64,000 nt of DNA from Paraconexibacter algicola (GCF_003044185.1 NZ_PYYB01000004.1:279380-343379); one strand, 5' to 3'. Shown: positions 16,726 to 25,262, numbered from the stretch's first letter. The notes: generated from the sequence alone by a model not told the origin. Numbers and translations are program-made.

Positions 16726-17268
16726 ATGCGCCACCGGTCCTCCTCGCTCGTCCTCGCGGCCGCCGCTCTCGCCGGCGCGGCCCTCGCCCCCACACCCGCC
16801 TCCGCGGCGTCGCGGTCGTGGTCGGACTGCGGCCGCGCCGCCACCACCGAGGCGGCGGTCCAGGCCGGTCTGCCCGCGCGCCTGGACGCGGACCGCCGGC
16901 TGACGCAGCTGCTCGACCCCAGGCGCCCGTCGACCGTCTACACCACCGCCTCGCAGGCGCTGTGCGCCGACTACGACGGGGACGGCGACGTCGACCGCCT
17001 CGCGCTGCTGCGCTGCTGCACGGTGTCCTCCCCGTCCCCGTTCGCGGTCCTGCGCAACGACGGCGGGCGCTTCGCGATCGCCTACGCGCGGCTCTCCGAC
17101 CCGGTGTTCCGGCTCTCGCCCGGCCGTCGCCGCACGCTCGTCGAGCGGACGCCGGTCTACGCGGCGGGCGACCCGAACTGCTGCCCGTCGCGGCTACGGG
17201 AGCGGCGGATCTCGTGGACGGGCGAGCGGTTCCGCAGCACGACGCGGATCGTGCGGGCGCCGCGCTGA
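16726..17268 (+). CDS. Secreted hypothetical protein
   Basis: 180 residues with a clear signal peptide (MRHRSSSLVLAAAALAGAAL, cleavage after an ASA site near residue 26). The mature part contains CADYDGDGDVDRLALLRCC, a DxDxDGxxD calcium-binding-like loop as in FG-GAP/VCBS or dockerin-like repeats, and six or more cysteines including CC pairs. No enzyme family was recognised. It diverges from the operon starting at 16665 and converges with aceF. Confidence 0.65.
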   Translation: MRHRSSSLVLAAAALAGAALAPTPASAASRSWSDCGRAATTEAAVQAGLPARLDADRRLTQLLDPRRPSTVYTTASQALCADYDGDGDVDRLALLRCCTVSSPSPFAVLRNDGGRFAIAYARLSDPVFRLSPGRRRTLVERTPVYAAGDPNCCPSRLRERRISWTGERFRSTTRIVRAPR

Positions 17269-17301
17269 CGCCCGCCCGGCCCTGTCGGCCCGCGAGCGGG
17301 C

Positions 17302-18531
17302 TCAGAGCAGCGCGCGGCGCAGGTCGCCGAGCACGCCCGCGAGGTGGGCGCAGAACCGTGCGGCGGCCGCTCCGTCGATGACCCGGTGGTCGTAGGAGAG
17401 CGACAGCGGCAGCATCAGCCGCGGCTGGAACGCCTCCCCGTCCCACACGGGCTTCATCGCGCTGCGCACGACGCCCAGGACGCACACCTGCGGCGGGTTG
17501 ACGATCGGCGTGAAGCCGGTGCCGCCGATGCCGCCGAGCGAGCTGATCGTGAACACCGCGCCGCTCATCTCCTTGGGCGACAGCTTCCCGGCGCGGGCCT
17601 TCCCCGACAGCTCGGTCAGCTCGCCCGCGAGCTCGAGGATGCCCTTGTGCGGCACGTCCCGGACGACGGGGACGACGAGGCCGTTGGGGGTGTCGGCGGC
17701 GAAGCCGATGTGCAGGTCCGGCTTGACGACGAGCTCGTCGCCGTCGAGCGAGGACGCGAACTTCGGGAACGCCCGCAGCGACACCGCGGTCGCCTTCAGC
17801 AGCAGGGCGACCATGGTCACCTTGACGTCGGACTGCTCGGCGTTCAGCTGCTTGCGGAACGCCTCGAGCTCGGTGATGTCGGCGTCCTCGTGGTGGGTGA
17901 CGTGCGGGATCGTCTGCCACGCGCCCTGGAGGTTCTTCGCCGACGCCTTCTGGATGCGGGACAGCTCCAGGCGCTGCACCTCTCCGGGCGCGACGTCGGT
18001 GCGGACGTGCGTCGTGCCGGTGCCGACCCCGGCCGCCTCGACGTCGTCGCGGGTGATCCGGCCACCGCGGCCGGAGCCCTTGACGGTCGTGAGGTCGACG
18101 CCGAGGTCGCGGGCGACCCGCCGCGCGATCGGGGAGGCGTGGACGTCGGCGTCGTCGGCCGGCTCGGCCTGCGGCTGCGCCGCCGCTCGCGCGGGGGCGG
18201 CGGAGTCCGCGGACGCGGCCGCCGGCGCCGCTTCGGCGGCCTGCTCGGGCTCCGGCTCCGGCGTCTCGTCCGGTGCGTCGGCGGCCCCGTCGGACGGCTC
18301 GAGCATCAGCAGCACGGTGCCCTCGGAGACCGTGTCGCCGACCTCGACCTTCAGCTCCTTGACGACCCCGGCCATCGGGGCGGGGACCTCGAGCGTCGCC
18401 TTGTCGGACTCGATCTCCACGAGCGGGTCCTCGACGGCGACCGTGTCTCCGACGGCCACGAGGATCGCGACGATCGGGATGTCGGAGAAGTCCCCGATGT
18501 CGGGAACGGCTACCTCGGTCAGCGACGCCAC
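17302..18531 (-). CDS. aceF: Dihydrolipoamide acetyltransferase, pyruvate dehydrogenase E2
   Basis: 409-residue 2-oxoacid dehydrogenase acyltransferase. One N-terminal lipoyl domain carries the modified lysine in EIESDKATLEVP (near residue 44). An Ala/Glu/Pro-rich linker follows, then the E1/E3-binding domain HASPIARRVARDLGVDL (near 130), and the catalytic domain ends with SYDHRVIDGAAAARF, holding the active-site His and Asp. It directly follows aceE with a 13-bp overlap, so it is taken as the pyruvate-specific E2. No E3 gene is adjacent. Confidence 0.93.
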   Translation of the reverse strand: MASLTEVAVPDIGDFSDIPIVAILVAVGDTVAVEDPLVEIESDKATLEVPAPMAGVVKELKVEVGDTVSEGTVLLMLEPSDGAADAPDETPEPEPEQAAEAAPAAASADSAAPARAAAQPQAEPADDADVHASPIARRVARDLGVDLTTVKGSGRGGRITRDDVEAAGVGTGTTHVRTDVAPGEVQRLELSRIQKASAKNLQGAWQTIPHVTHHEDADITELEAFRKQLNAEQSDVKVTMVALLLKATAVSLRAFPKFASSLDGDELVVKPDLHIGFAADTPNGLVVPVVRDVPHKGILELAGELTELSGKARAGKLSPKEMSGAVFTISSLGGIGGTGFTPIVNPPQVCVLGVVRSAMKPVWDGEAFQPRLMLPLSLSYDHRVIDGAAAARFCAHLAGVLGDLRRALL

Positions 18532-21161
18532 GGGACCTCCAGGTCGGGATCGATGTCGTACTCGGCGATGGCCTTCGCCGCGTCCTGCGCGCGGCCGAGG
18601 GCGTGGAGCGCCCCGACGACCACGTGGTGGCGGTCCACCTCGAAGAACCGGCGCAGCGCCCGGCGGTAGTCGCTGCGGCCGAAGCCGTCGGTGCCCAGGA
18701 CCGTGCAGCGGCGACCGTCCAGCAGCGGCCGGATGAGGTCGGGGACCGCGCGCTGGTAGTCGGTCGCGATGACGACCGGCACGTCGGGGGTGCCGAGCGT
18801 CTCCTCGACGAACGACATGCGCGGCTCGTCGGTCGGGTGCAGGCGGTTGTGGCGCTCGACCGCGTAGCCGTCACGGGCCAGCTCCGTGAACGAGGTGACG
18901 CTGAAGACGTCCGCCTCGACGCCGTACTGCTCGCGCAGCAGCTCGGCGCCCGCGAGCACCTCACGCAGGATCGTGCCGGAGCCCAGCAGCTGCACGGCGG
19001 CGGGACCGTCGGCCTCCCGCACCCGGTGCATGCCGCGCAGGATGCCCTCCCGGGCGCCCTCGGGCAGCGCGGGCTGCGGGTAGTTCTCGTTCATCAGCGT
19101 GATGTAGAAGAAGACGTCCTCCTGCTCGGCGACCATCCGGCGCAGGCCGTCCTGGACGATCACCGCGACCTCGTAGCCGTAGGCCGGGTCGTACGCGACG
19201 CAGTTGGGGATCGTGTGCGCGACGAGGTGGCTGTGGCCGTCCTCGTGCTGCAGGCCCTCGCCGTTGAGCGTCGTGCGGCCCGCGGTGCCGCCGAGCAGGA
19301 AGCCGCGCGCGCGGCTGTCCCCGGCCGCCCAGGCGAGGTCGCCGACCCGCTGGAACCCGAACATCGAGTAGTAGATGTAGAACGGGATCATCGGGACGCC
19401 GTGGTTGGCGTAGGAGGTCGCGGCCGCGATCCACGAGGCCATCGCCCCGGCCTCGTTGATGCCCTCCTGGAGGATCTGCCCGGCCTTGTCCTCCTTGTAG
19501 AACATGAGCTGGTCGGCGTCCTCGGGCTGGTAGAGCTGCCCGACCTGGCTGAAGATCCCGAGCTGGCGGAACATGCCCTCCATGCCGAACGTGCGGGACT
19601 CGTCGGCGACGATCGGCACGACGTGACGGCCCAGCGCCTTGTCGCGCACGATCGCGGCGAGGACGCGCACGAACGCCATCGTGGTGGAGATCTCGCGGTC
19701 GCCGCTGCCGTCCAGGACGGTGCGGAACGCCTCGAGATCCGGGACCTCCAGCGGCTCGCCGGTCGGCTTGCGGACCGGCAGGCTGCCGCCGAGCAGCTTG
19801 CGGCGCTCGGCGAGGTACTGCATCGTCGGCTCGTCGGCGTCGGGCTTCACGAACACCTTGCGGCGGACGTCGTCGTCGCTGATCGGCAGGTCGAAGCGGT
19901 CGCGGAAGGCCAGCAGGGCCTCGTCGTCCATCTTCTTCTGCTGGTGGGTGATGTTCTGGCCCTCGCCGGCCTTGCCCATCCCGTAGCCCTTGACGGTCTT
20001 GGCGAGGATCACGGTCGGCTGCCCGGTGTGCGCGACGGCGGCGGCGTAGGCGGCGTGGATCTTCGCGGGGTCGTGCCCGCCGCGGTTGAGCGCCCAGATC
20101 TCCTTGTCGCTCATGTCCTTGACCATCTCGCGCAGCTCCGGCGAGGCGCCGAAGAAGTGCTCGCGCACGAACGCGCCGTCGCGCGCCTTGTAGGCCTGGT
20201 AGTCGCCGTCGAGCGCCTCCTGCATGCGGCGGCGCAGCAGCCCGTCGGTGTCGCGCTCCAGCAGCGCGTCCCAGCGCGACCCCCAGATGACCTTGATGAC
20301 GTTCCAGCCGGCCCCGCGGAAGTTCGTCTCGAGCTCCTGGATGATCTTCCCGTTGCCGCGTACGGGGCCGTCGAGCCGCTGCAGGTTGCAGTTGACGACG
20401 AAGACGAGGTTGTCGAGCTTCTCGCGGCCGGCGAGGGACAGGGCGCCCATCGACTCGGGCTCGTCCATCTCCCCGTCGCCCATGAACGCCCAGACCTTGC
20501 GCGCGGTCGTGTCGCTCAGGCCGCGGCCGCTGAGGTACTTCATGAACCGCGCCTGGTAGATCGCCATCAGCGGGCCGAGGCCCATCGAGACGGTCGGGAA
20601 CTGCCAGAAGTCCGGCATCAGCCACGGGTGCGGGTACGACGACAGCCCCGGGCTGCGGTGGTCGCTCTCCTGGCGGAAGCGGAGCATCCGCTCCTCGGGG
20701 ATGCGGCCCTCGAGGAACGCGCGGGCGTAGATCCCGGGCGAGGAGTGGCCCTGGATGTACACGAGGTCGCCGCCGTGCGCGGCCGACGGCGCGTGCCAGA
20801 AGTGGTTGAAGCCGACCTCGTAGAGCGTCGCGGCCGACTGGAACGAGGCGATGTGGCCGCCGAGCTCGGAGGACTCGGCGTTGGCGCGGAGCACGAGCGC
20901 CATCGCGTTCCAGCGGATCAGCGAGCGGAGGTCGTGCTCGACCTGCGGGTCGCCGGGCATCGGCGGCTCGGCGGCGACCGGGATCGTGTTGACGTACGGC
21001 GTGCTCAGGTGGTTGCGCAGGGGGACGCCGACCTCGTGCGCGGCGTTGCGCACCGCGTCGAGCAGCGTGCGGGCGCGGTCGGCGCCGTCGCGGGCGACGA
21101 CGTCCCGCAGCGACTCGATCCACTCCTGCGTCTCCTGGGGGTCGATGTCTGGCTCGCTCAC
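18519..21161 (-). CDS. aceE: Pyruvate dehydrogenase E1 component, homodimeric type AceE
   Basis: 880-residue thiamine-diphosphate enzyme that decarboxylates pyruvate and acetylates the lipoyl group of E2. The thiamine-binding motif begins at GDGEMDEPES and runs to NCNLQRLDGPVRGN. Other blocks typical of AceE are SHRDPG-like DHRSPGLSSYPHP, GTAGRTTLNGEGLQHEDGHS and TDGFGRSD near the C-terminus. The GTG at 21161 gives the usual N-terminus (SEPDIDPQETQEWIESL); the frame extends upstream without coding character. It diverges from alkB with a 132-bp shared regulatory gap and overlaps aceF. Confidence 0.96.
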   Translation of the reverse strand: MSEPDIDPQETQEWIESLRDVVARDGADRARTLLDAVRNAAHEVGVPLRNHLSTPYVNTIPVAAEPPMPGDPQVEHDLRSLIRWNAMALVLRANAESSELGGHIASFQSAATLYEVGFNHFWHAPSAAHGGDLVYIQGHSSPGIYARAFLEGRIPEERMLRFRQESDHRSPGLSSYPHPWLMPDFWQFPTVSMGLGPLMAIYQARFMKYLSGRGLSDTTARKVWAFMGDGEMDEPESMGALSLAGREKLDNLVFVVNCNLQRLDGPVRGNGKIIQELETNFRGAGWNVIKVIWGSRWDALLERDTDGLLRRRMQEALDGDYQAYKARDGAFVREHFFGASPELREMVKDMSDKEIWALNRGGHDPAKIHAAYAAAVAHTGQPTVILAKTVKGYGMGKAGEGQNITHQQKKMDDEALLAFRDRFDLPISDDDVRRKVFVKPDADEPTMQYLAERRKLLGGSLPVRKPTGEPLEVPDLEAFRTVLDGSGDREISTTMAFVRVLAAIVRDKALGRHVVPIVADESRTFGMEGMFRQLGIFSQVGQLYQPEDADQLMFYKEDKAGQILQEGINEAGAMASWIAAATSYANHGVPMIPFYIYYSMFGFQRVGDLAWAAGDSRARGFLLGGTAGRTTLNGEGLQHEDGHSHLVAHTIPNCVAYDPAYGYEVAVIVQDGLRRMVAEQEDVFFYITLMNENYPQPALPEGAREGILRGMHRVREADGPAAVQLLGSGTILREVLAGAELLREQYGVEADVFSVTSFTELARDGYAVERHNRLHPTDEPRMSFVEETLGTPDVPVVIATDYQRAVPDLIRPLLDGRRCTVLGTDGFGRSDYRRALRRFFEVDRHHVVVGALHALGRAQDAAKAIAEYDIDPDLEVPWRR

Positions 21162-21293
21162 GGTCTCTGACGTTACGGGACCCGTGGGACCGGCCGTGAA
21201 GGATTCCTGCAACCGATTTACACGAGTGGGGTACTGTGTCAAGCGAGCCGACGGAGAGCGGCTCATCTGTCCACACGAGGGAGCAGCCGTCCG

Positions 21294-22493
21294 ATGGCCA
21301 CCGCCACCCACGACCACCACCATCACCACCACCACGACGACGACGCCGAGGCAGTGCCCACCCCGGCCTGGACCGACGGCAAGCGCTACGCGTGGCTGCT
21401 CGGGCTGATCGTCCCGCTGTCCCCGTTCATCGCCTGGGGCGTCGACGCCGCCTGGTCGGTCCCGGCGATCTGGTTCATCGGCCCGGTGCTCGTGTTCGTC
21501 CTGATGCCGATCCTCGACACGGCGATCGGCACCGACGAGGAGAACCCGCCCGACAGCGTCATCAAGTGGCTCGAGAACGACCGCTACTACCGCTGGTGCA
21601 CCTACGCGTTCCTGCCGCTGCAGTACGGCGCGCTGATCCTGGCCGGCGCCCTGTGGTCCTCCGGCGACCTCGGTCCCGCCGCGCTCGTCGGCCTCACCTG
21701 GACCGTCGGCCTCGTCAACGGCATCGGCATCAACACCGCCCACGAGCTCGGCCACAAGCGCGCGAGCCTCGAGCGCTGGCTCAGCAAGGTCGCGCTCGCC
21801 CCGACGTTCTACGGGCACTTCTTCATCGAGCACAACCGCGGCCACCACGTCCGCGTCGCCACCCCCGAGGACCCGGCGTCCTCGCGCCTGGGCGAGAGCT
21901 TCTGGGCGTTCCTGCCGCGCACCGTCGCCGGCTCGTTCAGCTCGTCCTGGGAGCTCGAGAAGGAGCGCCTGGCCCGCACCGGCCGCGGTCCGTGGACGAT
22001 CCACAACGACATCCTCAACGCGTGGCTGATGACCGTCGTGCTGTTCGGCGGCCTCGCCGTCGCCTTCGGCCCCGTCGTCCTCCCCTACCTGCTGGTCCAG
22101 GCGGTGCTCGGCTTCTCGCTGCTGGAGGTCGTCAACTACCTCGAGCACTACGGCCTGCTGCGCGAGAAGCGCGAGGACGGCCGCTACGTGCGGACCGCCC
22201 CGGAGCACAGCTGGAACGCCAACAACGTCGCCTCCAACGTGTTCCTCTACCACCTGCAGCGCCACAGCGACCACCACGCCAACCCGGTCCGCCGCTACCA
22301 GGCCCTGCGCCACTTCGAGGAGGCCCCGCAGCTGCCCACCGGGTACGCGGGCATGATCGTCCTGGCCGCGATCCCGCCGCTGTGGCGCCGCGTCATGGAC
22401 CCGCGCGTGCTCGCCCACTACGACGGCGACGTGACGCGCGCGAACATCCATCCGCGCAGGCGGGCGAAGGTCCTGGCACGGTACGGGGCATGA
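21294..22493 (+). CDS. alkB: Alkane 1-monooxygenase AlkB
   Basis: 399-residue integral-membrane di-iron hydroxylase that oxidises the terminal carbon of n-alkanes. The histidine boxes are all present: HELGHK from His150, EHNRGHH from Glu179, and RHSDHH from Arg323, plus the NYLEHYG box. About six transmembrane helices lie between them. A run of seven consecutive histidines at residues 8-14 forms an unusual acidic/histidine-rich leader not needed for the fold. It is first in an overlapping operon with rubredoxin and a TetR regulator. A GAGGGAG ribosome-binding site precedes the ATG. Confidence 0.96.
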   Translation: MATATHDHHHHHHHDDDAEAVPTPAWTDGKRYAWLLGLIVPLSPFIAWGVDAAWSVPAIWFIGPVLVFVLMPILDTAIGTDEENPPDSVIKWLENDRYYRWCTYAFLPLQYGALILAGALWSSGDLGPAALVGLTWTVGLVNGIGINTAHELGHKRASLERWLSKVALAPTFYGHFFIEHNRGHHVRVATPEDPASSRLGESFWAFLPRTVAGSFSSSWELEKERLARTGRGPWTIHNDILNAWLMTVVLFGGLAVAFGPVVLPYLLVQAVLGFSLLEVVNYLEHYGLLREKREDGRYVRTAPEHSWNANNVASNVFLYHLQRHSDHHANPVRRYQALRHFEEAPQLPTGYAGMIVLAAIPPLWRRVMDPRVLAHYDGDVTRANIHPRRRAKVLARYGA

Positions 22494-22654
22494 GCCGCCA
22501 CGTCTGCCCCGGCTGCGGGTACGTCTACGACGAGACCGCCGGCCACCCACGCGAGGGGTTCCCGCCCGGCACGCCGTGGTCGGCGATCCCCGACGACTGG
22601 GCCTGCCCGGACTGCGCGGTACGCGACAAGGCCGACTTCGAGCCCGCGGCGTGA
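22490..22654 (+). CDS. rubA: Rubredoxin, electron donor to AlkB
   Basis: 54-residue rubredoxin with the two iron-binding knuckles CPGC (Cys6, Cys9) and CPDC (Cys39, Cys42). It transfers electrons from a rubredoxin reductase to AlkB; the reductase is not in this window. The ATG overlaps the alkB stop by 4 bp and the stop overlaps the tetR GTG by 4 bp. The sequence is of the alkane-associated AlkG2/RubA2-like type. Confidence 0.95.
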   Translation: MSRHVCPGCGYVYDETAGHPREGFPPGTPWSAIPDDWACPDCAVRDKADFEPAA

Positions 22655-23250
22655 GGCGCCGCGCCCCGTACGCGCAGGCCGCCAAGGAGCTGCTGCGCGA
22701 GTCGCTGCTCGACGGTGCGCGCGAGCTGCTCGCCGAGCGCGACTGGGCCGACGTCACGATGGCGCAGATCGCGGCGGCGGCCGGGGTCAGCCGCCAGACG
22801 GTCTACAACGAGTTCGGCTCGCGCGAGGAGTTCGCGCAGGCGCTGGTCGTGCGCGAGGCCGAGCGGTTCGTCGCCGCCGTCCACGAGGCGGTGCGCGCCA
22901 ACGCCGCGGACCCGGTGAAGGCGCTCGCCGCAGCGTTCGAGGTGTTCCTGCTGGCCGCCGAGGAGGACCCGCTCGTGCGCGCGGTGCTCACCGGCCAGGG
23001 GAGCGAGGAGCTGCTCGCGCTCGTCACCACGCAGGGCGAGCCGGTGCTCCAGCGCGCCACCGAGCAGCTGCAGGCGGTCGTCCTCGAGCACTGGGACGGC
23101 CTGCGCCCGGCGCAGGCGCGGCTGCTGTCCGAGGCCGTCGTGCGCCTCGCGATCAGCTACGCGACGCTGCCGAGCGGTCCGTCGGCGATGACCGCCGCGC
23201 AGGTCAGCGCGCTCCTCGGCCCGTTCGTGCGCGACGCCCTCGGCACCTGA
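22651..23250 (+). CDS. TetR family regulator, probable AlkX-type repressor of alkB
   Basis: 199 residues. The N-terminal helix-turn-helix (about 30-55: VTMAQIAAAAGVSRQTVYNE) is a canonical TetR DNA-binding domain, with the variable ligand-binding domain after it. Its position as third gene after alkB and rubredoxin, overlapping by 4 bp, matches the actinobacterial alkB-rubA-alkX arrangement in which the regulator represses the operon until alkane-derived ligands bind. The GTG at 22651 is chosen on the overlap. Confidence 0.9.
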   Translation: MRRRAPYAQAAKELLRESLLDGARELLAERDWADVTMAQIAAAAGVSRQTVYNEFGSREEFAQALVVREAERFVAAVHEAVRANAADPVKALAAAFEVFLLAAEEDPLVRAVLTGQGSEELLALVTTQGEPVLQRATEQLQAVVLEHWDGLRPAQARLLSEAVVRLAISYATLPSGPSAMTAAQVSALLGPFVRDALGT

Positions 23251-23275
23251 CCGCCCGCCCCGGGGCCGGGCCCGG

Positions 23276-24292
23276 TCAGAGTGCCGCGCGGATGGCGGTC
23301 TCGAAGCTGCGGAAGCCGAACGAGCCCTCCAGGCGTGCCGCCACCGTGCCGTCGCGGCGGATCGTGAACAGCCACGGCTCGGTCGGCAGGCCGAACGCCT
23401 CCAGCGGCGGGCGCAGCCCCTTGGAGAGGTCGTTGTCGACGTAGACCTCCTGGTGGATGAAGGCCATCCGGTCCCCGTACTTGGCCTTGAGCTGCAGCTC
23501 GATGTCGACGACCGGGCCGCAGACGCGCGACTGGCACAGCTGCGGCGTGGCGAACAGGAGCGCGACGGGCCTCTTGCCCAGGACGTCCTTCAGGGACTCG
23601 TCGTGCAGGTCCGACGGCGGGATGCGCGTGTCGATCGACGCGACGTCCCCGCCCGCGGAGGCGACGGTGTCGGTCTCGACGGCGGGCGCCTTCTCGCCCG
23701 GGGCGACGACCGGGTCCTTCGCCGGGTCGATGACCTCGATCTGCGAGGGCGCCCCGACGAGGTCGCCGTTCACCTCGCTGACGACGAGCACCCGGTAGGC
23801 CCCGGGCTGCGCGGCCTGCACCTGCGCGGTGTACACGGCCGCGAACGGGTCCTTCTCGCTGGCGGCCTGCCGGCTGCGGAACGGCGGGTCGGTGACGAGC
23901 AGGTCGGCGGGCGCCGGGAACGGCCCGATCGCCTTCGCGTTCTCCGACCGGGCGAGGTACACGACCGTGGGCGCGTAGACGAACGCGTTCTCGCCGTCGA
24001 TGACCCCGAACGCCAGCCGCGGCTTCGGCGTCGGGAAGATCGTCGTCGCCAGCCCGACCGTCGTGCCGGTCCCGTCGAGGCCGTCGGCGAGCTCGCGCAG
24101 CGTGCGGCCGTCGGCCTGCGGGAAGCGGGACACGTCGACGTTCGTCGCCTTCGCGAGCTCGGCCCGCAGCGTCGCCGATGCGGGTCCGCGCGGGGCGCGG
24201 TCGCCGCCCCCGTCGTCGTCGGAGCCGCAGGCCGCCACCGCGGTCCCACTGAGCGCGGCGAGCAGGACGGCGAGGACGCGGCGTGCGGGCAT
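23276..24292 (-). CDS. Lipoprotein with thioredoxin-like C-terminal domain
   Basis: 338 residues. An N-terminal lipoprotein signal has a lipobox ending at Cys (VAAC, about residue 21), followed by a Gly/Asp-rich linker. The C-terminal third (about 225-338) looks thioredoxin-like/SCO1-like: KRPVALLFATPQLCQSRVCG has a CX4C pair, and FGLPTEPWLFTIRRDGTVAA is the cis-proline and strand 4 region. The middle part resembles an Ig-like or substrate-binding domain. Possible roles are extracytoplasmic thiol or metal handling. The ATG at 24292 begins the signal peptide. Confidence 0.7.
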   Translation of the reverse strand: MPARRVLAVLLAALSGTAVAACGSDDDGGGDRAPRGPASATLRAELAKATNVDVSRFPQADGRTLRELADGLDGTGTTVGLATTIFPTPKPRLAFGVIDGENAFVYAPTVVYLARSENAKAIGPFPAPADLLVTDPPFRSRQAASEKDPFAAVYTAQVQAAQPGAYRVLVVSEVNGDLVGAPSQIEVIDPAKDPVVAPGEKAPAVETDTVASAGGDVASIDTRIPPSDLHDESLKDVLGKRPVALLFATPQLCQSRVCGPVVDIELQLKAKYGDRMAFIHQEVYVDNDLSKGLRPPLEAFGLPTEPWLFTIRRDGTVAARLEGSFGFRSFETAIRAAL

Positions 24293-24343
24293 GGACACAT
24301 GATCCCTGACGGCCCGGCGTGACGGGCCTGTACCCTTGAGGAA

Positions 24344-24533
24344 CGACGGGCCGCCTACTCGACCTGGACCTTCGAGGTCCGACCGCGCCACGCACCCGGC
24401 CTCGTGCCGGGTGGCCAGTCCGGTGGTCGGGAGTGTCACGCCGCCCAGGCAGACACGATCATCAGTCCTGGGACGTTTGTAGTTCGAGGTGGCCATCGTC
24501 GGGCGCCGGGCGGGTCCTCCGGGACCCGCCCAC
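24344..24533 (+). ncRNA. Candidate structured non-coding RNA, family not recognised
   Basis: Between two minus-strand genes, the plus strand can fold as a closed unit. CGACG+GGCCGCCT (24344-24356) pairs with AGGTGGCC and CGTCG (24487-24501) around a 2-nt bulge. Inside are hairpins GGACCT/AGGTCC (24366-24380), CCGACC/GGTCGG (24379-24384 with 24425-24430), ACCCGGC/GCCGGGT (24394-24412), and an H-type pseudoknot: GTGTC/GACAC (24433-24437, 24452-24456) whose loop CCCAGG (24444-24449) can pair with CCTGGG (24467-24472). A TACCCT -10-like box lies at 24331-24336 and a 10-bp terminator-like hairpin follows. No tRNA, SRP or tmRNA signature was seen. Pairings were found by eye, without energy calculation. 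Confidence 0.5.
24508..24531 (+). terminator. GC-rich terminator hairpin after the structured RNA
   Basis: GGGCGGGTCC (24508-24517) and GGACCCGCCC (24522-24531) form a perfect 10-bp stem with a TCCG loop. No T-tract follows, as is common in high-GC actinobacteria. It could end the plus-strand RNA or, read on the other strand, the tetR transcript. Confidence 0.55.
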
Positions 24534-24557
24534 AGCCCGCCCGGCCTGCGTCGGCCG

Positions 24558-25196
24558 TCAGGGCGCGAGCAGCCGCATCGCCGCGTCGACCGCGTCCGGG
24601 GCGAGGTCCAGGAGCTGCTCGGGATGGCCGGCGAGCACGCGGTCGTACGCGAGCGCCTCGACGGCGCCGAGGAGCGCGAGGAGCCGCGCCCGCGGCGGTG
24701 GCAGGTCCGGGCGGCCGACCCGCTCGAGCGCGGCGGCGAACACGACGAGGAACTGGTCGAGCGCCTCGGCGCGCCGCTGCAGGGCGACGTTCCCGGCGCC
24801 GCGGATCTCGATCAGGAAGGTCCGCGCCGCGGTCGGGCGCTCGGCGAACCACGCGAAGTACGCGACCGCGGCCTGCTCGATCCCGTCCTCGAGCGTGGTG
24901 ACCTGGGCCAGCGACCGCCCGAGGTCGGTCATCAGGGCCTGCACCACCGACTCGTAGGCCTCCAGGAAGCACTCCTCCTTGCCGGGGAAGTGCGCGTAGA
25001 AGGTCGACAGCGAGACCCCGGCCGTCCGGGCGATCTCCCCGACCTTCACGCCCGCGTAGCCGTGCTCGGCCACGAGCTCCACGAGGGCGTCGAGCAGGCG
25101 CGTGCGCTGCGAGCTCGCGACCACCTGCCCGCCAGGAGAGTGCCGGCCGCGGGGCAGCGGCCGCGGCGGTGGCTCGTCCGGATTGACCGCGCGCAT
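24558..25196 (-). CDS. TetR/AcrR family transcriptional regulator
   Basis: 212 residues. After a proline- and arginine-rich leader of about 28 residues, the DNA-binding domain reads VKVGEIARTAGVSLSTFYAH (about 50-69), a standard TetR helix-turn-helix ending in FPGKEECF. The C-terminal ligand domain carries no recognisable specificity. ATG 25196 is the first start; a GTG 26 codons in (VVASSQRTRLL) is an alternative that would remove the leader. A 9-bp inverted repeat 21 nt upstream may be its operator. The regulated gene is not evident. Confidence 0.88.
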   Translation of the reverse strand: MRAVNPDEPPPRPLPRGRHSPGGQVVASSQRTRLLDALVELVAEHGYAGVKVGEIARTAGVSLSTFYAHFPGKEECFLEAYESVVQALMTDLGRSLAQVTTLEDGIEQAAVAYFAWFAERPTAARTFLIEIRGAGNVALQRRAEALDQFLVVFAAALERVGRPDLPPPRARLLALLGAVEALAYDRVLAGHPEQLLDLAPDAVDAAMRLLAP

Positions 25197-25216
25197 CGTG
25201 CGACATTTGACCAGAC

Positions 25217-25245
25217 CCGGAGGTCGGGACGGCCAGGACCTCCGG
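25217..25245. repeat. 9-bp perfect inverted repeat upstream of the TetR gene
   Basis: CCGGAGGTC (25217-25225) and GACCTCCGG (25237-25245) are exact inverted copies 11 nt apart. They lie between the 3' end of the aminotransferase gene and the tetR start. It may be a terminator for the aminotransferase or an autoregulatory TetR operator; no T-tract follows on either strand. Confidence 0.55.
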
Positions 25246-25262
25246 ATTGGCGCGGACGACCT

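Noticed and set aside
18603..21170. 855-codon plus-strand frame
   Set aside because: It is the antisense shadow of aceE, typical of high-GC DNA where the opposite strand seldom has stops; it has no recognisable domain.
21162..21293. Promoter hexamers for the aceE/alkB divergent gap
   Set aside because: A TACTGT element is visible on the alkB side, but no convincing -35 partner or operator could be fixed, so no site was listed.
18519..22757. Minus-strand open frame extending aceE by over 500 codons
   Set aside because: The extra part lies antisense to alkB and rubredoxin and lacks coding character; the true aceE start is the GTG at 21161.
24433..24496. Short frame on the minus strand extending the lipoprotein to 24496
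   Set aside because: The signal peptide begins at 24292, and the extension covers the structured RNA region and has no signal or family similarity.
24470..24500. GTTCGA-like T-loop sequence suggesting a tRNA
   Set aside because: No acceptor stem of 7 bp with the right spacing, no D-loop or anticodon arm, and no CCA end were found.
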